Origin: Cesiribacter sp. SM1
GTDB taxonomy: Bacteria > Bacteroidota > Bacteroidia > Cytophagales > Cyclobacteriaceae
Reading direction: 5' to 3'
NCBI RefSeq assembly: GCF_020178975.1
Contig: NZ_JAHXBU010000045.1
Coordinates: forward strand, 172,455-236,454
Length of the DNA: 64,000 nucleotides
The position numbers and the translations under genes were made by a program. Under the pieces are notes generated by a model that was given only the letters and a program-made list of their open reading frames with translations, was not told the origin of the DNA and searched no databases. The first letter of the stretch is position 1. Each line of letters opens with the position of its first letter. This document shows, in pieces, positions 27,018 through 36,504 of this stretch.

Positions 27018-29339
27018 CTATTGAGCCCTTATTGCTACCTGTTCTGTATTGGGCTTAGCACCCATATAGAAGGTAATGGTGCCTCCTGACATGATTTCGG
27101 GGTGGGTCAGGTAGCTGCGATTCAATGGTTTTCCGTTTAGCTCCATCTTCTGGACATACACATTCTTATCGCTCTGCTTTTTCACTACTACATGAAAGGT
27201 TTTACCGTTCTCAAGCTTAATAGAGGCCGATTTTACTGCCGGGCTACCAATGGCATATTGCTCCGAACCTGGTGCCACCGGGTAAAAACCAAGAGAACTG
27301 AACAGGTACCAGGCACTCATTTGCCCGAAGTCATCATTTCCCCCCAGCCCATCCACGGTTGGTTTATACATGGCTTTCAACACCATTCTTACTTTATCCT
27401 GTGTTTTCCAGGGCTGATCAGTCCAGTTATAGAGGTACGCCACATGATGCGATGGCTCATTGCCATGCACATAGTTACCAATGATCCCTTCGCGAGATAT
27501 ATCTTCTGTGTTGGCAAAGTATTTATCGGGCAGCTCCATCGTAAAAAGGGAATCCAGATGGCTGGCAAAGCGGGTTTTTCCGCCCATCATGCTGATCATC
27601 TCTGCCGGATCGTGCGGCACATACAGGCTGTAATTCCAGGAGTTGCCTTCGATAAAGCCCTGTCCGTGGGTATCCAGCGGGTCAAACTCCTTCTTCCAGC
27701 TGCCATCGTTTAATTTAGGGCGCATATAGCCAGAGGCTGCATCGTACACATTTTTGTAATTGGCCGCACGCTTGCTAAACTCTTCGTAAATATCCATCCG
27801 GTTGAGTTTTTTTGCCATCTGGGCAATGCACCAGTCATCGTAGGCATACTCCAGCGTTTTGGAAACCGAAGAGCCGTTCCTGTCTTCAGGCACATACCCC
27901 AACTGCATATAATACCCCAGGCCATCGTAATACGTGGTTCTGGCGGTGGCTACGCAGGCGTCCAGTGCTTTATTCACGTCAAACCCGGCATTTCCCTTGA
28001 TCACGGCATCGGCAATTACAGGAACGCTGTGGTAACCGATCATACACCAGTTTTCATTGGCATGGTGCGACCAGACAGGCAGCATTTTATGAACGCTCTG
28101 ATCATAATGTGCCAGCATGGATTTGATCATATCTGCGTTACGCTTTGGCTGCACAATATTAAAAAAAGGATGCAGGGTGCGGTAAGTGTCCCACAGTGAA
28201 AAGCTGGTGTAATTGGTAAACCCTTCAGCCTTATGAATATTCATATCGATGCCCCTGAAAGAACCATCTACATCCATATAGGTGGTGGGGCCAAGAAAGG
28301 CATGGTACATGGCGGTATAGAAGTTTACCATCTCTGCATGGCTCCCGGCATCTACCACTATCTTACTTAGTTCATTATTCCACAGGGCCTGTCCTTCCTT
28401 TTTAACACGTTCAAAATCCCAGTGCGGTATTTCGGCCTGCATGTTTGCCAGTGCCCCCTGTGTACTTACCGGCGAAAGGGCAAATTTTATCTTTATCTTC
28501 TCCCTTTCTGCTGTTTTAAAGTCAAAGTACATCCTGACCTTTTCTCCGGCTATTTCCGGAAAATTGTGTTCCTGATCAAACTTGCGCCAAAAGCCTTTGT
28601 AAACTGCATTATCGTACTTTTTGCTGCCATACTGATAGAAAGGCTTATTGAAAGACATGGCAAAGTATACTGTGCGGGTTCTGGCCCAGCCATTTGTTTG
28701 CCGATAACCGGTAATGAGGGTATCATTTTCCACCCGCACAAAAGTCCAGACATTTTTCTCATCATAGTTGTAAATACCCGAGATCAGGTCCAGGATAATA
28801 TGGGCGCTGTCGGCTTCCGGAAAAGTATACTGATGCATACCTACCCTGTTGCTGGCGGTCAGCTCCGCCAGAATATCATGATCGTCGAGTTTCACTTGAT
28901 AATAAGCAGGTTCTGCCACTTCATTTTCATGTGAAAAAGCAGACCTGTAGCCACTTTCCGGCTTTTCTTCCGTACCTGGATTAAGCTGAAGTTTACCCGT
29001 GGTGGGCATGATTAAAAAATCGCCCAGGTCTGAATGTCCGGTACCACTAAAATGGGTATGACTGAAACCTACTATGGTAGGATCATCGTACTGGTAGCCT
29101 GCACAATATTTGTATACATCCGGATTATATTTCCCATTCACCGCGTAGGGAATGGTATCGGTATCGGGGCTTAGTTGCACCATGCCAAAGGGTACAGTAG
29201 CTCCAGGATAGGTGTGGCCCATTTTAGCCGTACCAATCAAAGGATTTACATACTGCACCAGATCCGCTGATGGGTTCTTTTGCCCGAAAGCAGGCAGGAA
29301 CAAAGAAATCAACACCGCCGATAATAGGCTTTTCCGCAT
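27018..29339 (-). CDS. GH92 alpha-mannosidase
   Basis: 773 residues with signal peptide (about 1-19). GH92 motifs: VNPLIGTAKMGHTYPGATVPFG at the N-terminus, FIEGNSWNYSL with the acid-position Glu, VHGNEPSHHVAYLYNW, and GGNDDFGQMSAWY (base region). The alpha-1,2-type His-Glu pair of the 13447 gene is missing; the stretch reads NTEDISREG. This third copy therefore probably cleaves a different linkage (1,3, 1,4 or 1,6). It follows the DUF1080 lipoprotein by 66 nt and precedes EEP by 95 nt, in the same direction. Confidence 0.93.
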   Translation of the reverse strand: MRKSLLSAVLISLFLPAFGQKNPSADLVQYVNPLIGTAKMGHTYPGATVPFGMVQLSPDTDTIPYAVNGKYNPDVYKYCAGYQYDDPTIVGFSHTHFSGTGHSDLGDFLIMPTTGKLQLNPGTEEKPESGYRSAFSHENEVAEPAYYQVKLDDHDILAELTASNRVGMHQYTFPEADSAHIILDLISGIYNYDEKNVWTFVRVENDTLITGYRQTNGWARTRTVYFAMSFNKPFYQYGSKKYDNAVYKGFWRKFDQEHNFPEIAGEKVRMYFDFKTAEREKIKIKFALSPVSTQGALANMQAEIPHWDFERVKKEGQALWNNELSKIVVDAGSHAEMVNFYTAMYHAFLGPTTYMDVDGSFRGIDMNIHKAEGFTNYTSFSLWDTYRTLHPFFNIVQPKRNADMIKSMLAHYDQSVHKMLPVWSHHANENWCMIGYHSVPVIADAVIKGNAGFDVNKALDACVATARTTYYDGLGYYMQLGYVPEDRNGSSVSKTLEYAYDDWCIAQMAKKLNRMDIYEEFSKRAANYKNVYDAASGYMRPKLNDGSWKKEFDPLDTHGQGFIEGNSWNYSLYVPHDPAEMISMMGGKTRFASHLDSLFTMELPDKYFANTEDISREGIIGNYVHGNEPSHHVAYLYNWTDQPWKTQDKVRMVLKAMYKPTVDGLGGNDDFGQMSAWYLFSSLGFYPVAPGSEQYAIGSPAVKSASIKLENGKTFHVVVKKQSDKNVYVQKMELNGKPLNRSYLTHPEIMSGGTITFYMGAKPNTEQVAIRAQ

Positions 29340-29405
29340 AGAATTAATGTTAAGAGTTCTGCGCTGTCTCCATATAAACAGCAGGTTTGAATAGTAAAAA
29401 AATTG

Positions 29406-30197
29406 CTATTCCAGGGGTCTGATCTTAATGTTCTTGAACCAGACCTTATCTCCATGATCCTGCAAAGCAATCCGGCCACTTTTGTAGCGGCCATAATCAG
29501 GCATGCTGGCAAACTTACTCCCCTTCACCAGGTTTTCCCATTCGGGGCTCCAAAGGGTATACTCCACCACTTTTGTTCCGTTTAGGTACTGTTCTACATG
29601 CCCGTCATTTACCACCAGGCGAGAGGTATTGTACTCCCCCACAGGCTTAACGGCAGCTGTTGAGAGCGGGTGCAGATCATAGTTAGATCCGGCCTGCCGG
29701 TTACCATCTTTTCCCTGTTTGGCATCAGGGTGTTTCTCATCGTCGATAATCTGCATTTCTGGGCCTGTTTGCCAGGTATAATCAAACCTCGGATCTTCCG
29801 AAACATTGAAAAAGATTCCGCTATTGCCGCCTTCGGAGATCTTCCAGTCGAGGACCAGCTCAAAATCCTGGTATTCGTTTCTGGTAACGATGTCGCCTCC
29901 CCCTTCACCGCTAAGCACAATGGCGCCATCTTCTACCTGCCAGGCATCCGGAACTTCTTCTTTTTTAAAGCCTCTCCAGTGCTCCATATTTTCTCCGTCG
30001 AACAACAGCACCCAGCCTTCCTGCTGCTCCTGCTGGCTTAGGGCATTTTCAGAACTTTCTGCAACGCCAGCTGTATTTGCATTTCCTAAAGCATTCCCGG
30101 TACCAGCATCAGCTGCTGCACTTTCTGACTTAGAGGTACAGGAAAAAGTAAAACAGGCAGCCACAAAAAGAGCTGGGAAAAATCGGAATCTGTTCAT
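29406..30197 (-). CDS. DUF1080 (3-keto-disaccharide hydrolase-like) lipoprotein
   Basis: 263 residues from the ATG at 30197 (MNRFRFFPALFVAACFTFSC), a lipoprotein signal with lipid-Cys near residue 20. A low-complexity Ala/Gly/Asn linker (about 25-60) is followed by the jelly-roll DUF1080 domain: GWVLLFDGENMEHWRGF, FELVLDWKISEGGNSGIFF, TGPEMQIIDDEKHPDA and GRIALQDHGDKVWFKNIKI. DUF1080 proteins have been shown to hydrolyse 3-keto-glycosides made by oxidation of a sugar at C3. It follows the dehydrogenase-cytochrome gene by 97 nt, consistent with an oxidise-then-cleave pathway. Confidence 0.88.
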   Translation of the reverse strand: MNRFRFFPALFVAACFTFSCTSKSESAAADAGTGNALGNANTAGVAESSENALSQQEQQEGWVLLFDGENMEHWRGFKKEEVPDAWQVEDGAIVLSGEGGGDIVTRNEYQDFELVLDWKISEGGNSGIFFNVSEDPRFDYTWQTGPEMQIIDDEKHPDAKQGKDGNRQAGSNYDLHPLSTAAVKPVGEYNTSRLVVNDGHVEQYLNGTKVVEYTLWSPEWENLVKGSKFASMPDYGRYKSGRIALQDHGDKVWFKNIKIRPLE

Positions 30198-30294
30198 ATG
30201 GGTGTACAATAAGGTTAAAGAAATTAAGAATTATTTAAGACAATGTTCAGCAGCTGCACAACATTTGCCCCATCTGCAGGCCGGGCCGGCTAAA

Positions 30295-32316
30295 CTATTT
30301 ATCATCCAGTGAATTGATCCAGGCTGCTATTTTCAGTGCTTCATCTTTTGGCACCTGTGGCATGGGCGGCATTGGTGTTGCATAGCCGGGCCAGTTCTGC
30401 GGCTCCGGCTGATGGATCAGCTCCACAATTCTTTCGTTGGTATAGTTGCGCTTGGCCACCTCTCTGTAGGCAGGCCCTACCTGCTTCTGATCGGTATTGT
30501 GGCAGGCCAGGCAGGTGTTCTTTGCCAGAAGGCCTTTTACCTCTTCGTAAGTAGGGGCTTTTGGCTTTTGGCTGGCCTGTGCCGCAGCCTGGTTAGGGGC
30601 ATCCGGATTACGGGCAGGGGCAGCTTTAGGTGTGGAGGCAGTTGTACCTGCTTTTTTAGTGCCTGCAGCGCTACCTTTTTTAGTCTTGGCTACCGCTGCA
30701 GCAGAGTTCCTGGTACTTAGTTCGCTTACCTGTAGTTTTGGTCCGTCGGGTATGTTATTCAGGGTATAGTAAGCGGTAGGATGCACCAGCGAATAGGAGT
30801 TATCGCGCGCCCGCACACCATCCAGGGCTATTTCATGTACATGATAGCGGCGCATATCGTCCAGCACAATGCGTGCCCTCATGCCGTCATCTGATACTTT
30901 CACCCCTTTTATGGGGTTTACCACCCTGTCTACCGGAGGACTGCCATACACGGGTGTATACTTGTAGGTGTAATTCGATACCGCGTAAGAGGCAATGTCT
31001 TCAGCCGACTGCCTGTCGACCGGGAGCGTAAATTCTATTTCGAAACCATCTGGCATAGCCCGTACGGCGCGCATTTCAAAAGGCACTCTATTGTTCCACA
31101 CCAGGCGCTGCAGGCCCTGGTTTGCCTCCCCGGCCGATCCCCAGCCCCGGTTGGTTTCTCCAACAAACAGGGATCCATCCTGGGCCCAGGCCATGCGCAG
31201 CACACCAGAGCGGAAACCGCTCCTGAACATAAAGGATGCTCCCTGGTATTCACCCTTTACCTTTTCCAGGTATACGCGGGCCAGCATGCTTTGCCCCTGG
31301 TCTCCTACCAGTACCTGCCCGCCAAAAGGACCAAAGTTGCCTTCAGGAATAGGCAGCGGCTCAGAAGTAGAAACGCCCAGAATACCATAGGGAAGCCAAA
31401 CCGCAGGCAGCTGCAGTTCAGGAATTTTTTCTTTAACCTGGAAAAGGGTCGCATAATCTTCGTTCACCACATTCTCTGGTTTGATGTAGCGGCCCTCTTC
31501 GTTCTTAACCTGGCGGGGATCCACCTGTGCATACAGTTCCTGAACTGTTAAATCGAGTGGTACATTGGCTTTATCAGTCCAGCGCAAGCCGGCGGGATGT
31601 CCGGTAAAAGCACCCTTAGGTACATGCCAGAGAGCGCCAGACCCCATCCAGTCGCCCTGGTTATCGGTGTAGAACAGTTCTCCATCAATAATGCCCAGAC
31701 CTGCCGGTGAGCGCATTCCGGTTGCCCAGGGTTCCATGCGGCCATCTTCTGAAATCTTCATGGTCCAGCCGCGCCAGGGCACCCGGCTTTCGCCCCGCCA
31801 CCATTCCTCGTCGCCGAAGGCTACATTGCCGGTTACAAAAAAGCTGCCGTCGGGCGCAATCTTGGGCCCGAAGCTGTACTCATGGTAGTGGCCGGAAAGT
31901 GGCCAGGCATACACAGTTTCAAGTACATCTGCCTTACCATCCCCATCAGTATCCTGCAACTTTGTTAGTTCTCCACGCTGGGCAGCATACAGCGCACCGC
32001 TTTTATAAGCCAGCCCTAATATTTCATGCAAGCCAGAAGCGAACTTTCTAAAATAGGGCCTGGCGCTGGTGGGATTTTCAACGATAAAAACATCTCCTCT
32101 CCGGGTTGAGATGCCCAGGTCACCATTTGGCAATACCGCCAGGCCTCCAACCTCCAGCAGCACTCCCTCTGGTGCGCTTACCTTCATGATCTTGAAAAAA
32201 TCTTCCTCCTTGGGCGATTCCTGTGCCTCCGCCACGGTACCGATACCTGTAAGGCTGGCGGCGGTTACCAAAAAGGACAACGCGGCCCTGGTCAAAAAGC
32301 TATTATTTTTAGACAT
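30295..32316 (-). CDS. Beta-propeller sugar dehydrogenase-like protein fused to cytochrome c
   Basis: 673 residues from the ATG at 32316. The upstream ATG at 32358 would overlap the previous gene and spoil the signal peptide (NSFLTRAALSFLVTAASLTG). The N-terminal 450 residues resemble PQQ/glucose-dehydrogenase-type propellers (GGLAVLPNGDLGISTRRGDVF, GMRSPAGLGIIDGELFYTDN, FGGQVLVGDQGQSML). An Ala/Lys/Pro-rich linker (about 545-590) leads to a class-I cytochrome c with a CLACH heme site (Cys602-His606) and a Met-rich MPPMPQVP segment for the sixth ligand. It probably oxidises a glycoside and passes electrons to the respiratory chain. Flanked by two DUF1080 genes. Quinone cofactor use is inferred. 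Confidence 0.8.
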   Translation of the reverse strand: MSKNNSFLTRAALSFLVTAASLTGIGTVAEAQESPKEEDFFKIMKVSAPEGVLLEVGGLAVLPNGDLGISTRRGDVFIVENPTSARPYFRKFASGLHEILGLAYKSGALYAAQRGELTKLQDTDGDGKADVLETVYAWPLSGHYHEYSFGPKIAPDGSFFVTGNVAFGDEEWWRGESRVPWRGWTMKISEDGRMEPWATGMRSPAGLGIIDGELFYTDNQGDWMGSGALWHVPKGAFTGHPAGLRWTDKANVPLDLTVQELYAQVDPRQVKNEEGRYIKPENVVNEDYATLFQVKEKIPELQLPAVWLPYGILGVSTSEPLPIPEGNFGPFGGQVLVGDQGQSMLARVYLEKVKGEYQGASFMFRSGFRSGVLRMAWAQDGSLFVGETNRGWGSAGEANQGLQRLVWNNRVPFEMRAVRAMPDGFEIEFTLPVDRQSAEDIASYAVSNYTYKYTPVYGSPPVDRVVNPIKGVKVSDDGMRARIVLDDMRRYHVHEIALDGVRARDNSYSLVHPTAYYTLNNIPDGPKLQVSELSTRNSAAAVAKTKKGSAAGTKKAGTTASTPKAAPARNPDAPNQAAAQASQKPKAPTYEEVKGLLAKNTCLACHNTDQKQVGPAYREVAKRNYTNERIVELIHQPEPQNWPGYATPMPPMPQVPKDEALKIAAWINSLDDK

Positions 32317-32335
32317 TAAATTTGTAGTTTCAGGG

Positions 32336-34189
32336 TTAGTAAAGGATTGAATAGGCAAGCTTTTGCTGAAGCGGTACGATCAGTTCCTGGCCAGCGCCAC
32401 TGGTACGAATGATAGGTTTGGCTCCCCCGGCATCATCCAGCCGCAGGTAGTAGGACTTATCATCGATCAGGTACATCCCTTTTGAAAGTTCCTGTATACT
32501 CGCTCCTTCTGCCAGACGCATATATAAATTACCTGATGGATTTTGCACACTAAGCTCGCGCCGCAGCACGCGCCCCCCTTCCATTACCCGAATGGCATCC
32601 TGCACATCGGCTCCCCACACCTGGTAGCGGAAGGTGGGCTGATCTGCTGCACTCAAGGTGTAACCTTTAGATTTATAAGCACTACCCGTTGTATCTGCAA
32701 CCCAGGGAGCCTGGGGGGAAGAAAGGCGTGCCACTGCCAGCCGTGACTGTTTTGTCAGGTGGTGTACCGTACCGGTAGGACGGGATGATCCGTCACCTCT
32801 CTGGTGCCACATGGGCGTGGCATCCAGGAACCCGCCCCGCCAAAGCTGCACCAGCGCGCCATGATCCAGGTCATAGGTATAATGCAGCTGTTCATTGCTG
32901 CCAACCGAAACTGCATGTGTTACGCGGGGGCCATCGGGAATATCCATAAAGCTGCGCAGGATAGGTTGATCACCGGCATCCACCAGAATAGGATCCACAA
33001 CATTGCCTACGGCAGCACCTCTGTCGCTGATCAGGTAGTCTCTTAAACCGGTACCAGATACGGCCAGCCCCAGCCCGGGTTGTACCCAGTCGGAGTACTT
33101 GGCGTAAAACAGCTCGAATGGCATGTTACCAGCCGGTAGTGTAACCGTTCCTTTTCCGGTGTTTTCACTAAGCGGCACTACCTCCTGCTTGTTAATACGC
33201 ATCAGCCCTGAACCACCGGGCACATTTAAATCAAAAGTGTATTCCCCTGCCTCTTTCACCTCCAGGTTGCCGGTATAGCGGATCAGGAACTGCTTTGATT
33301 TATTACCAAGATCAGAGGTTAAAATAACAGAACTACCTTCTGCCTCAGGCGGAATACTATCGTAGTTATCCAGTTCATCGAAGCGACCTTCATAAACAGC
33401 ATACTGCAGGTTTGTAAGTTCCGGGCGTGGCTTTTCGTAGCGGGTAATCTCCATATTGCGGAAAGCCACCGCTCCGTGATCGCCCTGGATGCGCAGAGGC
33501 CCTGTAGCCGATTCCTTGCTGCTGAGGGCACCTCTGGTAGGGCCTGTCAGCTGCACATCTTCGTGTATGGTTACACCGTTCAGCTCAACGCGCAGCAGCT
33601 TCGCATTTTCGGTTTTGTTGCCACTGGCATCAAAACGTGGTGCCTGAAAGGAAACTTTAAGGTGCTGCCAGGTACCTGGAGCCCGGCTCACCTGCTGACG
33701 GGGCGCATAACCTTCATAGGCTTCGCTGCCTTTAGGCTTGCTGTCATCCCAGCGCGGATAAATGCCTCCATTGTTTACTGGCATTGCCTTCTGCAAACCC
33801 CAGCTGTCTTCCAGCTGCAGTTCGTATAAACCCTGCAGGTAAATGCCGGAGTTGGCCCCTTTCGCCATCATATAATCCAGTTCAAGGTCTATGTCTCCAT
33901 GTTCAAATGTTGTTAGGAGATCTTTTCCCTTTTTTCGTTTATCCGGAAGGTTCACCAGCACTCCGCTACCTTCAGTAGTATTGAACTTATTCTCTTTTTC
34001 GAGATCAGCAGTTACACCACCAACAATCTGCCAGCTTGGGGAAGGGTTCTGAAAGAGAGATAGATCATTAAGCTGAATCTGAGTAGTCTGCCCCATCAGC
34101 AGTGGCACAGTGAGCAAATTCACTAGCGCCAGCGAAAGCACACTGGTAAAAAACTGCTTCGGAGATGAAAATAGATGGTTTTGTATCAT
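32336..34189 (-). CDS. DUF1080 plus PA14-like domain secreted protein
   Basis: 617 residues with a signal peptide (about 12-33). Residues about 35-255 are a DUF1080-type jelly roll (DLSLFQNPSPSWQIVGG; FEHGDIDLELDYMMAKGANSGIYLQG; GPLRIQGDHGAVAFRNMEI). Residues about 265-385 look like a PA14 carbohydrate-binding domain (LQYAVYEGRFDELDNY ... YTGNLEVKEAGEYTFDLNVPGGSGLMRIN). The last 230 residues are beta-rich and unassigned. First gene of the leftward operon that ends with GH125 and LacI; the next start lies 19 nt downstream. Operator copy 3 (34479) lies 290 nt upstream. Confidence 0.82.
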   Translation of the reverse strand: MIQNHLFSSPKQFFTSVLSLALVNLLTVPLLMGQTTQIQLNDLSLFQNPSPSWQIVGGVTADLEKENKFNTTEGSGVLVNLPDKRKKGKDLLTTFEHGDIDLELDYMMAKGANSGIYLQGLYELQLEDSWGLQKAMPVNNGGIYPRWDDSKPKGSEAYEGYAPRQQVSRAPGTWQHLKVSFQAPRFDASGNKTENAKLLRVELNGVTIHEDVQLTGPTRGALSSKESATGPLRIQGDHGAVAFRNMEITRYEKPRPELTNLQYAVYEGRFDELDNYDSIPPEAEGSSVILTSDLGNKSKQFLIRYTGNLEVKEAGEYTFDLNVPGGSGLMRINKQEVVPLSENTGKGTVTLPAGNMPFELFYAKYSDWVQPGLGLAVSGTGLRDYLISDRGAAVGNVVDPILVDAGDQPILRSFMDIPDGPRVTHAVSVGSNEQLHYTYDLDHGALVQLWRGGFLDATPMWHQRGDGSSRPTGTVHHLTKQSRLAVARLSSPQAPWVADTTGSAYKSKGYTLSAADQPTFRYQVWGADVQDAIRVMEGGRVLRRELSVQNPSGNLYMRLAEGASIQELSKGMYLIDDKSYYLRLDDAGGAKPIIRTSGAGQELIVPLQQKLAYSILY

Positions 34190-34478
34190 GTAGTTCTAAA
34201 AATTTAGAAAACCTATTTTTAAAATTATCTTAAACGCAAACTATCGATCTGAAATAGAAGACGCTTTGAATGCGCTGGTTCAAAAGACGCTCCTCTATAA
34301 AACCTGATTTAAAAAATCCCTGCCAAGCCTTTTGCTGCTCTGGTCATCAAATCATTTTCGGTCTCAAAAATTTATTTTTTACCAGCAACAGATGCTCCCG
34401 CTCCTTCCACTTCCACGATGATAATTGTTCTAAAAGCCCTACAGCAACTAAAAAGAACGAGATGAATATTAGGCCTAA

Positions 34479-34494
34479 GCTAAATCGTTTTAGC
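34479..34494. promoter_or_regulatory. LacI-type operator, copy 3
   Basis: GCTAAATCGTTTTAGC, identical over 16 bp to the site at 23017, 11.5 kb away. It ties the oxidative/GH92/GH125 operon to the same regulator as the mannan susCD operon. Confidence 0.75.
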
Positions 34495-34590
34495 AAATAT
34501 GGAAATGGGTTACCCACCATTCTTAGAATTCTAATCTATGAAAATTATTTAAATGAATCAAACGTATAAAGGGGTTTAAAATAAAAAAAC

Positions 34591-34602
34591 GGAAACGTTT
34601 GC
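34591..34602. promoter_or_regulatory. Second LacI-type palindrome
   Basis: GGAAACGTTTGC, with AAACGTTT as a perfect 8-bp core and central CG. It differs from the GCTAAA operator, so it may bind another LacI-family protein. The same 12-mer also appears inside the ROK gene at 36635. Confidence 0.4.
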
Positions 34603-34635
34603 ATAACCTGGACTTATTTCTTCTTTAGCTGCGGT

Positions 34636-35421
34636 TTATAAAGCATTGTTGGCTTCTTCGCCCAGCCGGTAACTTTGATCTTTGCATGCTTTGCAGAGCC
34701 TGGCAATTAGCGCTGCATCTGCTATCATATTTTCATATTCTGACAGCTGTTGGGTTGCTGCCATGGCAAGCCCGTGGTTCCGGAAGTGCATCTGACTGCT
34801 TGTCCTGCTTCTGGCAGAGGCATGGTAAGCAGTTGCTCCAGTGCTGATGAGCAGTTCCTGGATGTTCTCTGCGCTGATCCCTCCTCCTGGCATCACGATC
34901 AGCCTGTTTGCAGCCCGTTGGACCAGTTTTGCCAGCAGGCTGGCTCCCGCCAGGGCCGATGGCTGCTGACCTGAAGTGAGCAGGCGATCAGCCTTTAAGC
35001 CAATCACATCCTCCAGGGCCTTGAAGGGATCCGGCGTCATATCAAAGGCCCGGTGAAAGGTAATGCTTAAGGGTGCCGCAATTGCTATTAGTTCAGCTGT
35101 TCGTACTACATCCACCTGACCGTCAGGCTTCAGCACGCCCAGCACTATGCCGGCTACGCCCAACGCTTTCGCTGTTTTGATATCCCGCTTCATAACGTCA
35201 AATTCATGTGCTGAATACAGAAAGTCGCCTCTGCGGGGACGAATCAGCACATGTACCGGGATATGGATACTTTTGCTGGTTATTTCAATCAGGCCGGCAC
35301 TGGGTGTGAGTCCTCCCTCCGACAGGCCTGCACACAGCTCCACCCGCGTAGCACCCCCTGCCTGTGCCTGCAGGGCAGATTCCACAGAATCTACACAAAT
35401 CTCAATCTCTGGCTCACGCAT
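34636..35421 (-). CDS. cutC: CutC-family protein
   Basis: 261 residues from the ATG at 35421 (MREPEIEICVDSVESAL), which lies 4 nt after the upstream stop; the in-frame ATG at 35460 would overlap that gene by 35 nt. CutC signatures are IEICVDSVESALQAQAGGA, RVELCAGLSEGGLTPSAG, VLIRPRRGDFLYS, ITFHRAFDM and MPGGGISAENIQEL, all of a TIM barrel. Although named for copper homeostasis, its place behind a ROK kinase and an aspartylglucosaminidase suggests a metabolic enzyme for the GlcNAc/Asn end of N-glycan breakdown. That reading is inferred from operon context. Confidence 0.9.
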   Translation of the reverse strand: MREPEIEICVDSVESALQAQAGGATRVELCAGLSEGGLTPSAGLIEITSKSIHIPVHVLIRPRRGDFLYSAHEFDVMKRDIKTAKALGVAGIVLGVLKPDGQVDVVRTAELIAIAAPLSITFHRAFDMTPDPFKALEDVIGLKADRLLTSGQQPSALAGASLLAKLVQRAANRLIVMPGGGISAENIQELLISTGATAYHASARSRTSSQMHFRNHGLAMAATQQLSEYENMIADAALIARLCKACKDQSYRLGEEANNAL

Positions 35422-35425
35422 GTTA

Positions 35426-36403
35426 CTAATACTTGCTTTTACCATCCAGCAAACTGGCACCTACCTTGTCCCGAACTGCATAATCAAAGCCGGAATGAAT
35501 ACAATAGCCACCATATTCCCCCTGTTTGTTCAGTGCAATAAAGCCAACCTGCAGATTGGAAACATCCTTATGCTTTTTGATGATCCTTTCCACAGCCAGT
35601 CTGCAGGCTTTCTCCGGAGCATTTCCCTGCCGCATCAGCTCCACCACCAGGTGACTTCCCACAGTACGGATTACCGCCTCGCCTAAACCTGTAGCCGTTG
35701 CAGCGCCTACTTCATTATCAACATACAAACCTGCTCCAATGATGGGAGAATCTCCCACACGCCCATGCATTTTGTAGGATGCACCGCTGGTTGTGCAGGC
35801 GCCGGCCAGATTGCCTTCCTCATCCAGCGCCAGCATACCAATCGTATCATGATTTTCAATGTTGATCACAGGCTGGTATTTAGATTCAATCAACCAGTTT
35901 TTCCAATCCTGTTCAGATTCAGGCGTCAGCAGGTTTTCTTTTTCAAACCCCTGCGAAAGCGCAAAGGCCAGGGCACCCTCTCCCACCAGCATTACGTGAG
36001 GTGTTTCTTCCATTACTTTTCTGGCAACCGCTATCGGATGCTTGATATGCTCCAGAAATGCCACCGCACCACAATTACTATCCTTATCCATAATACAGGC
36101 ATCCAGCGTTACTTTTCCTTCACGATCGGGGTAACCGCCATACCCAACAGTGCGCACCTGCGGATCTGCCTCAGGCACCATTACGCCGGCCTCCACGGCA
36201 TCTAAAGCACTGCCTCCCTTTGATAGAATGGCCCAGGCGGCCTCATTTGCCGGCAAGCCATGATTCCAGGTAGAGATGACCAGTGGCTTGTTGATACGGC
36301 TCTTTTTTAAAGTAGTGGCAAAGGCACGCTCAACCGGATAAAGGCCAGTTGCCAGCAAGGTGCCCAGGGCTGTAAACTTCAGAAAGTTTCTTCTGTTGCT
36401 CAT
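35426..36403 (-). CDS. N4-(beta-N-acetylglucosaminyl)-L-asparaginase (aspartylglucosaminidase family)
   Basis: 325 residues from the ATG at 36403 (MSNRRNFLKFTALGTLLATG), a Tat-like signal with RRNFLK. This start is better than the in-frame ATG at 36457. The Ntn-hydrolase autocleavage site is visible as ENHDTIGML, with Thr187 as the new N-terminal nucleophile after Asp186. GNLAGACTTSG and GRVGDSPIIGAGLYVDNEVGA follow as in aspartylglucosaminidases. The reaction hydrolyses the GlcNAc-Asn bond, the last step of N-glycoprotein degradation. It follows a ROK kinase by 101 nt and precedes CutC by 4 nt, a compact cassette. Confidence 0.93.
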   Translation of the reverse strand: MSNRRNFLKFTALGTLLATGLYPVERAFATTLKKSRINKPLVISTWNHGLPANEAAWAILSKGGSALDAVEAGVMVPEADPQVRTVGYGGYPDREGKVTLDACIMDKDSNCGAVAFLEHIKHPIAVARKVMEETPHVMLVGEGALAFALSQGFEKENLLTPESEQDWKNWLIESKYQPVINIENHDTIGMLALDEEGNLAGACTTSGASYKMHGRVGDSPIIGAGLYVDNEVGAATATGLGEAVIRTVGSHLVVELMRQGNAPEKACRLAVERIIKKHKDVSNLQVGFIALNKQGEYGGYCIHSGFDYAVRDKVGASLLDGKSKY

Positions 36404-36504
36404 GCTTGTTTCTTTATAAAAGCTTTTATCTCTGCATGTATTCATGGAGCAGAACAAAGCTGCACCTGCTACAAATACTGTTCATAATCACTGACTGCAG
36501 AACC

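Larger units (their letters stand above)
34190..34635. promoter_or_regulatory. Regulatory gap upstream of the DUF1080/GH92/GH125 operon
   Basis: 446 AT-rich nt between CutC's stop and the 34189 start. It contains operator copy 3 at 34479-34494 and a second palindromic element at 34591-34602. On the minus strand CATATTTG, a near match to a -7 box, directly abuts operator copy 3. No gene is apparent. Confidence 0.6.
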
